Source of the DNA: Cyclospora cayetanensis
Taxonomy: Eukaryota; Apicomplexa; Conoidasida; Eucoccidiorida; Eimeriidae
NCBI RefSeq assembly: GCF_002999335.1
Contig: NW_020312048.1
Coordinates: 62,001-126,000 of the forward strand
Length of the DNA: 64,000 nt
Direction of reading: 5' to 3'
The position numbers and the translations under genes are program-made. Numbering within the stretch: the stretch's first letter is position 1; the number at the start of each line of letters is the position of its first letter. Positions 58,301 to 64,000 of this stretch are shown one piece after another. Below the pieces are notes generated by a model. It searched no databases. It was not told the origin of the DNA and worked only from the letters and a program-made list of their open reading frames with translations.

Positions 58301-59277
58301 TCAAGGAGCAACTGCAACAGCGTACGCCTATCTGCATCGTTGAGAGCCACAAGGTCGGCGTTGCCCTTTGAACTGGGAGCTTCCTCCCATGGAGTTCCCC
58401 CCTCATAGGCAGCTGCATCTCGAATGCCTCGAGCTGCACCTGCTGCTGCTGCTGCAGCAGCTGCACCGCCGCTGCGTGTAGGAGCTCCCCTCGCACTGCT
58501 GCTGCTGCTGCTGCTCTTGCCGAGGCTTGGAGTCAGGGAAACGGGGATGTTGCGTCGGCGACGGCCAGACATTCGGCGCTGCTGCTGCTGCTGTTGTTGG
58601 TGCGGCGCTTCTTCCGATGTCTCCGCCTCTTCGTCGGTATCTATTCGGCCCTCGGCTGCTGCATTTTCTGTCTCCATTTCTGCTTCAGTTGCTTCCTCTG
58701 CAGCTGCTGCCCCGCCTTCTCCCCCCGTTCTGCTGTGGACGCTGTGGGAGTCTTGAGATAGAACCTCCTCCTCATCCTGCGGCTCCTCTGACATCTCCAA
58801 AGCCGCCGCTGCTGCGGCCACATTCGCCTCAAGTGACACCTCAAACGCCAAATCCGCCAGTCCCCGCTGAGCCGATATCACCTCGCGAGGAGAAAAGCAA
58901 TTACCGCTGTTGCGTGCAGGCGAGTTGCGAAGGCCTGGCAACGGAGCTAGGCCTTGCAATCTGCTGCTACAGCGCTGCTGTTGCTGCTGTTGCTGCTGTT
59001 GCTGCTGTTGCTGCTGTTGCAGGGAAGGGGTTGAGGCAGCGGGAGGTGTGCGTGCGTGCCCGCCTTTGAAAGACGTCGAGGTTCTGCTGGCTAGCGTGGA
59101 TCGTGAGGACCTAGGCGCTGCACTGCTACCGCTTCCGCTGTTGCGTGGAGGCGGGAAGGCAGGAGACAGGGAGGCAGACGCTTGGCCTCTGCGACTGATG
59201 GCGGCTGGTGTTGGTGGGGTCGGTGCGGGATCTGCAGCAACTGCTGCTGCAGTAGATGCGCGGCGGGTTGCTCTCAT
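52381..59277 (-). CDS. Large unrecognised protein rich in Gln, Ala and Ser runs
   Basis: Probably one leftward gene. Firm exons: 57464-57390 (MALEDLKYSLCNWTSTKPM), 56737-56633 (EKMAGYSLKCLNALARAKK), 56375-56272 (LENQLLDTLAREHIKPTHE), 55690-55645 (VSADVIIQSYTTMPP), 55538-54636 (FILVLLPLHSGWDWDAYQ, then Glu/Ala/Gln-rich, then PLDLLHNPTYLFAPLPPLL), an exon ending 53577 (LRVSLDK) and the last exon 53400-52381. From 56737 to 54636 the phases agree. The first exon, 59277 to about 58275, is Ser/Gln/Ala-rich and acidic; a helical segment MLREIRSLLESSVLPLLLQ lies near 58225. The joins before 57464, between 57390 and 56737, and between 54636 and the exon ending 53577 are not settled. The last exon is helical (LHVQRRLKQEEGEG and following). 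No family is recognised; a nuclear scaffold or chromatin protein is a guess. Two adjoining genes are possible. Confidence 0.55.
53032..53062. repeat. CTGTTG run coding for poly-Gln
   Basis: In the last exon of the large unrecognised gene. The complement is read as eight Gln after DDLH. Confidence 0.85.
54385..54435. repeat. AT-rich ATATGTATATAC microsatellite
   Basis: Alternating TA with G/C interruptions, most likely intronic in the large unrecognised gene, next to a CTG run (54319-54357). Confidence 0.8.
55064..55092. repeat. CTG run coding for poly-Gln
   Basis: In the phase-checked exon 55538-54636 it is read as nine Gln following LLPE. Confidence 0.85.
57073..57331. repeat. ACACATAAA-type minisatellite
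   Basis: About 260 bases of CA dinucleotides with regular TAAA insertions (acacacataaagacacacataaac and variants). It lies between exons 57464-57390 and 56737-56633 of the large gene, so it is intronic. Long open minus frames across it (Cys/Val-rich) are a by-product of the repeat. Confidence 0.9.
58975..59026. repeat. CTG/TTG run coding for poly-Gln
   Basis: In the N-terminal exon of the large unrecognised gene the complement is read as about 17 consecutive Gln. Confidence 0.9.
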
Positions 59278-62028
59278 GTCACTAACCCCCCCTGCGCAGA
59301 TGGGGATTAGCGATATTGGCGCTGTAACGCACAGCCGGACTCATGCCACAGAGAGGGAGGGGCGAAGGAAGGCTTTAAACTCCGAAGCTTAAGACCCCGA
59401 GCAGGGAGCAGGGGATACTCTTTTCTGAAAAAAAAATGCTGCTGCTGTTGCTGCTGCTGCTCGTGGTAGTCTGGTCTGCCGTGATGTAGATCTGGGACTG
59501 TTTTGCTGCTCTTGGTGCTGCTCTTGGTGCTGCTCCTGCTGCTGCTCTTGGTGCTGCTCCTGCTGCTGCTCCTGCTGCTGCTCTTGGTGCTGCTCTTGGT
59601 GCTGCTCTTGGTGCTGCTCCTGCTGCTGCTCGGTTTGGTGGGCACCAGATGCAGTTGCAATTGCAGTACAGCGGCAAGAAGGGCGGTGTGCAGGACGAGG
59701 GGAAGAACGCCCCCTGGGGCCTCCTTCCCAGGGATCTAAGGGTTTGGGAGGCACTCGCCGCTGCTCGCTGCGCCTCTGCTGAGAGGCTGCGGAAGCTCCC
59801 CGTGTATGCAAGCCGTATTATACCTCGAATCAGACCGACGCCCCGCGGAGGAGGGCAGCGGTGCCTCCCGTGATGCACGCCTGTACCCTAGGCTCCAAAT
59901 CATAGCAAGGGAGGAGCAAAGAATGAGAATTAGACGCTTGTTGATGCAGCAACACCACGAGCTCGGGGGGTGTGTGACCCCACCGTCACGGGCTGGTGGT
60001 AAGGGCACCAAAGCCACGCGCTTAAGCTTACACTGCGGACCCTAGCCTGGTCCCCTTAGTTCAATTTCGGCGGAATTTCACAATATTAGGACGGGGTAAA
60101 CACTCAAAAGGCTGGGGGAAGAGACAACAGAACCTCTGGGGTCTGTGGCTTCTCTTCTGCAGCGCCCCGGGTTGCTGCCGCTGCTGCAGCGAGGGAGCCC
60201 ACGGAAAGGCCGGGTAACATTCTTTCTGTCCAATTCCGTACTTAAAATCTCCAAATCCTGCATCCCAAGCCTTTAGCCTTTATTGCGAAAAGCTATCTCT
60301 CCTGGGGAGCCCCCGGGGTAACCCGAGGTAGGGGGGTACATATAAATGTAACTCTTCGGGCACGCCTTGCTCTGCCACGCTCTGCCACACTTCTGCTCCC
60401 CTTAAAGACGAGCCTTCGGAGTCGTGAGGGCAATGGGAGTCGCGGCGCAGAGATTAGAGGCCCCGGGCCTCCTTCAGGGGGGATGCGCAACCTCGAATCC
60501 TAACGGTAAGTGCCAAACACGGGGGGGGGGTTTTCGGGGTAGCGCTACGCGGGTATTTTATGGCAGCAGCAACGGCGGAAGCCACTCCCGTCGTGGGGAG
60601 GGCTCACCGTATAGCGGGGAATGCTGACACGAGGCGGCCGCTGAAGCAGCAGTTCGCCTGGTGTTGCCTAATCCTGGCGAATTGGCTCACATCTTCAGAG
60701 GCCCTATACATCCCAATATGACGGCGCGACGCATGCACAAAGATGCGATTAACACCAAGGTTTACATTCCATGGACCTGTGTACGCATTATGCCGTTTGA
60801 AGGCGCCGCCTCAAGAGCTAACAGACACGAGGCCTTCAGGGGAAATGATGCGGGTCTGCTAAGTCCTAGTTTTGGCAACAGCACTCTAAAATCAATGTAG
60901 AGGGCTGCAACTATAGCAGCCACCGGTACTTATAGATGACTCCGGAGAGAGTGCGAGGACTAACTGGTCCCTGCATGCCACTCTCTCGCCCGCTAACTCC
61001 CCACCTGTACAGCTGACTGCTTATAGCTAAACGTCCTACCAGCGGAGAGACAGGATTGGTAGGCTCTTGGCGAAGGTCATTGGGGCCGGAGTAAATACTC
61101 TTCGCAGTGAACGGCCCAAGGGCCTCTATGCTGCGGATTGCCTGGTGCTGGGCAACTGACTGCTGAAGCGGTGCTAGGCAGTCAGAAAGGATAACGGGGA
61201 GGCTGCTGGAGGAAGGCGTTGACACTTACAGAAGCACCTGAAATGGCAAAAGAGGAGGCCGCGATAGATGGCGCTTGCGCCCTGGTAGTCTGCGAAGTCT
61301 CCAGCCACCAATAGTCTGAAAATCGCTCAGTGCAGCTGTTAACGCTTTTCTACTCGAGGTAGCAGTTGAGACGACACCCCTTGGCGCTGGAAGGTGTACT
61401 GTGAAATCTATACTATAATATCATTTGCTGGGAGGAAGGCGTCGGTGCCAGGGTAGCTGCTGCTGCTAGGCAGAGGATGGTAGCACACGCTGACGTGATT
61501 ACATACATACACTCTATTGGCTACTCTGCAAACATGCACTGCAACTGCCCTGGCTGCTTCCGGGAGCGCAACCTAGACGCTGTACCGCTCATTCAAGTAG
61601 CAGACTAGTCGCACAAAAAGACTCAAACAGCAGTACATGCTGCTGCAGCGAAGTTCACTCCTCAAGCCTAGTCACACCGTGATCGTGTGCTGCATGGTGT
61701 ATGCCTGCGTGTTTCCTGGAGGAAGGAGAGACACCGGGAAGGTACAAAGCCTCCCACAGTGTGTCTGAGGCGTGTAAAAGTGATCTCCTCTCAGATACAC
61801 CTGTGCTACTTCCACCTGTCACGAAACCTGCTGCTCCTACTCCTCCTACCGCTACGCTTAAACACTCTCGACTCGACTGCCTTGCTGCTCTGCTGGTCGA
61901 ACGCATGCGCACGTAGGTTCCAGAGTTCCCTCAGTAGGCGTGCAGCACAAAAGGAGTCCCAACTGTGCATTACGGGCAGGTAAAAAGCCAAAACTACCAT
62001 CCAACGGTAATTGAACGCGCTTGCAACG
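59278..62028. other. Spacer between the repeat-rich gene and glutathione synthetase
   Basis: Apart from the Gln/His-type array at 59503-59634, no convincing gene is seen. Two frames are open through that array on the minus strand up to about 59880, but neither shows a known domain. The right part is the 3' flank of the glutathione synthetase gene. Confidence 0.4.
59503..59634. repeat. CTG-based minisatellite (gctgctcttggt / gctgctcctgct)
   Basis: Tandem 12- to 15-base units mixing gctgctcttggt and gctgctcctgct. On the minus strand it can be read as Glu-Gln-His-Gln or as Gly-Ala-Ala-Pro-Arg-Ala repeats. Whether it is translated is unknown. Confidence 0.9.
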
Positions 62029-63942
62029 TTAGTCCAACACAGTCGCCAGTTGCTGCAGACGCTTCACCACAGCCCACGCGGGAGCACCCCTAAAGAGAAG
62101 AGGCGAGTCAATGCGTCCATAGCCTGCAGCAACACCTCCCTCCTGCGCTGTGGCAGCCTTTGTCCTCAGCAGCGTCCCGCAGCACACGTTCAGATTGCTG
62201 CAACTGCTGCTGCCCTGCTGTTGCTGCTGCTGAGTGCAATGGTGTTGGTGCTGCTGACCACAGAAGAGGAATGCACTAAAGACGCCAAGCTCCCCAACGG
62301 ACGCCACAAGGGAGCATTCCACGGGAGGGAGGGCCCCTTTCTCCAGGGTCTCTGCAGCTGCATGCGATCGAGTCAGCAATGAAGGAAGGACAGGTGGAAG
62401 CATGCGCCGCACCAGGACACACGAGCCGAGTCTGTCTGCGTCTGTTTTCGCATCAAGGTGTTGCTGCAACATGCGCTGCAGCTGCTGCCCGTATATGTTG
62501 TTGCCGCCACCCTCCCGTTGCGGCTTCAGCAGGTACAGTAAAGGATTTGCAACGGCGTCTTCGAGCATCGCTACAGTCGAAGCCTCCAGAGCTGTTATTG
62601 CCGAATGCGTTGGTGTTGCTGCACACGGCGCATCTGCAGGGTCCACATGCGGCTGCAACACGGCCTGCAAAGCAGCCCTCGCTGCAGCGTCCGGTAAGAA
62701 ACGCTCAAGGACGTCTTCGGTTGGAGCTGCATCTGACCCTTGCAAAGGGTGCTGGTGCCGCTGCTTGAGCTGCGCAGACACCCGCGTGTCTGGACTGAAT
62801 AACTGCTGCACTTTCTTGGTACCAGCGAGCTGCGCAGGCACGGAAGGCACTTTGACGGCGTCCGACAGCTCCAAGATCTCCCGCAACAGCCAAATGCCCT
62901 CGTGGCAGAAGTGCGCCGGGTCATAAAGAGATCGCAACAGCACAAGAGACACTTCGCAGACACCGCAGAGGCATTCCACACCAGAGGCCTGCTGCTGCTG
63001 GACTGGCGGCTCCTGGATGACACCGCCAGAGCAGCAGCAGCAGGTGTGGCAGCGCATGCACGCTTGACAGGGGGAGCCAGTCACGCGCAGCAATAGCCGG
63101 CCTGCTCGCGAGGGCCTCGGCAGTTGAGATACTCCTGTTGTTGCGATCCCATCGGCATGCAGCAGCACCAGCTGCTTCTGCTGCCACAAGTCATAGAGCT
63201 GCTGGGGAGATACGCGAAGCAACTGCGCACCGCTCGCTGTCTCAATAGCCTCCTGCAACATCAGCTGATCATACACGTTCAACTCCCCCTCCAAAGACAC
63301 CATTAGCATCACCACAGGGAACTGCTGCAACTGCAACTGCTGCTGAAACTGCAACTGCTGGTTATGCTTCTGACGCTGGACATACGCAGAATGTGCGGCA
63401 GAAACAGCTCTGGCCATGTCTCTTACGGGGTTATTCTCGGGGCACACGACGGAGTCTGAAGGGGCCCCCTCCAAGAGCCTCGTATCGGGCAAGAGGCCAC
63501 GAGTCACCTCCGTCGAGGCAGCCAGCTGCCGCACGAGATGCGCGTGCAGCTGAGAAATTCGCTTGCCTAAGCCTGCGAAAGAGACCGCAATGGTGTTTAC
63601 CTCCACGAGCCTCAGCGGCCATCCTTCAACGTCTTTTGAGGCTCTTGCGTCCTCCTCCTCCTCCGGGAAGTCTCCCTCAGACGTGTCTAGCATGTAGTCT
63701 GCCCTCAAAAGGTGCAGTCGAATATCCTGATCTATGCGCCGCGGAGGTACGCTGCCGCAGCCATCTCCCATATACACCCGCTGCATAATGCCCAAGAGAG
63801 AGGAGAGGAAGCTGTCGCATGCGGCAGCACGCTGCAGGTGCTGCTGCAGCCATAGTGGGTCCTTGGTAATGTTGTCTATCAACACGTTGAAGTGGACACC
63901 CACAGACACCGCCTGAAGCAGCAGAAAGCGTTCCAGCAGTGT
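62029..63942 (-). CDS. GSS: Eukaryotic-type glutathione synthetase, 5' end beyond the window
   Basis: This enzyme joins gamma-glutamylcysteine and glycine with ATP to make glutathione in the cytosol. Motifs in order: FNVLIDNI near the N-terminus; LVEVNTIAVSFAGL (substrate site, as in Q-V-E-x-N-T-I-A-x-S-F-x-G-L); SLYDPAHF; VPSVPAQLAGTKKVQQ; LLKPQREGGGNNIYG (ATP/Gly-rich loop); and the C-terminal lid QEGGVAAGYGRIDSP. The exon seems to start after an acceptor at 63943 (reading TLLERFLLLQAVSVGVHFN), so at least one upstream exon lies outside. At over 630 residues it is much longer than the roughly 470 of animal enzymes. Extra length comes from Gln-rich inserts and a Cys-rich insert (62985-63075), where an unrecognised intron is possible. 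Confidence 0.92.
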   Translation of the reverse strand, partial: TLLERFLLLQAVSVGVHFNVLIDNITKDPLWLQQHLQRAAACDSFLSSLLGIMQRVYMGDGCGSVPPRRIDQDIRLHLLRADYMLDTSEGDFPEEEEDARASKDVEGWPLRLVEVNTIAVSFAGLGKRISQLHAHLVRQLAASTEVTRGLLPDTRLLEGAPSDSVVCPENNPVRDMARAVSAAHSAYVQRQKHNQQLQFQQQLQLQQFPVVMLMVSLEGELNVYDQLMLQEAIETASGAQLLRVSPQQLYDLWQQKQLVLLHADGIATTGVSQLPRPSRAGRLLLRVTGSPCQACMRCHTCCCCSGGVIQEPPVQQQQASGVECLCGVCEVSLVLLRSLYDPAHFCHEGIWLLREILELSDAVKVPSVPAQLAGTKKVQQLFSPDTRVSAQLKQRHQHPLQGSDAAPTEDVLERFLPDAAARAALQAVLQPHVDPADAPCAATPTHSAITALEASTVAMLEDAVANPLLYLLKPQREGGGNNIYGQQLQRMLQQHLDAKTDADRLGSCVLVRRMLPPVLPSLLTRSHAAAETLEKGALPPVECSLVASVGELGVFSAFLFCGQQHQHHCTQQQQQQGSSSCSNLNVCCGTLLRTKAATAQEGGVAAGYGRIDSPLLFRGAPAWAVVKRLQQLATVLD

Positions 63943-64000
63943 CTCAGAGTACAGGACGGTGCGTCAGCAAGCAAAAACACTTACGGCCCTTTACACGTAC

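Noticed and set aside
63907..63909. GTG as start codon of glutathione synthetase
   Set aside because: Eukaryotic genes start at ATG, and the homologous frame continues upstream to an acceptor at 63943.

Overview
The window looks like nuclear DNA of a coccidian apicomplexan, most probably an Eimeria species. Genes are cut into many short exons. CAG/CTG runs are read as poly-Gln, poly-Ala or poly-Ser, and repeat-dense blocks alternate with repeat-poor blocks. There is a decayed chromovirus-like LTR retrotransposon and no sign of bacterial operons. The species call is inference. I built gene models by hand from protein motifs, splice sites and codon phase. Exons described as phase-checked join without a frame shift.

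Layout. 1-7.2 kb is gene-poor and holds a degenerate minus-strand chromovirus (gag-like, RT, RNase H, integrase trace, chromodomain). 7.2-18.3 kb is repeat-rich and holds one long minus-strand gene for a synaptojanin-type SAC plus inositol-5-phosphatase protein. 18.3-52.4 kb is mostly repeat-poor and carries: a DHHC4/Swf1-like palmitoyltransferase (+), a small C2-domain protein (+), VMP1 (-), a divergent RFC3-like clamp-loader subunit (+), an unrecognised gene at 38.5-40.0 kb (+), a compact RS-RRM-RRM-UHM splicing factor (-), and a coiled-coil gene (-) of at least 14 small exons. 52.4-64 kb is repeat-rich again, with a large unrecognised gene (-) and a glutathione synthetase gene (-) cut by the right edge.

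The genes do not form one pathway. Themes are membrane lipid and trafficking biology (synaptojanin, C2, VMP1, palmitoyltransferase), DNA replication (RFC3-like), splicing (CAPER/U2AF65-like) and thiol metabolism (glutathione synthetase). Divergent pairs that may share promoters are synaptojanin/DHHC (18.28-19.94 kb) and VMP1/RFC3-like (32.47-33.25 kb).

The strongest new items are the fully phased coiled-coil gene at 45.6-50.9 kb, the RFC3-like protein that has lost its P-loop and SRC motifs, the unknown repeat-rich gene at 52.4-59.3 kb with an apparent GC-AG intron, and the chromodomain-bearing retroelement.
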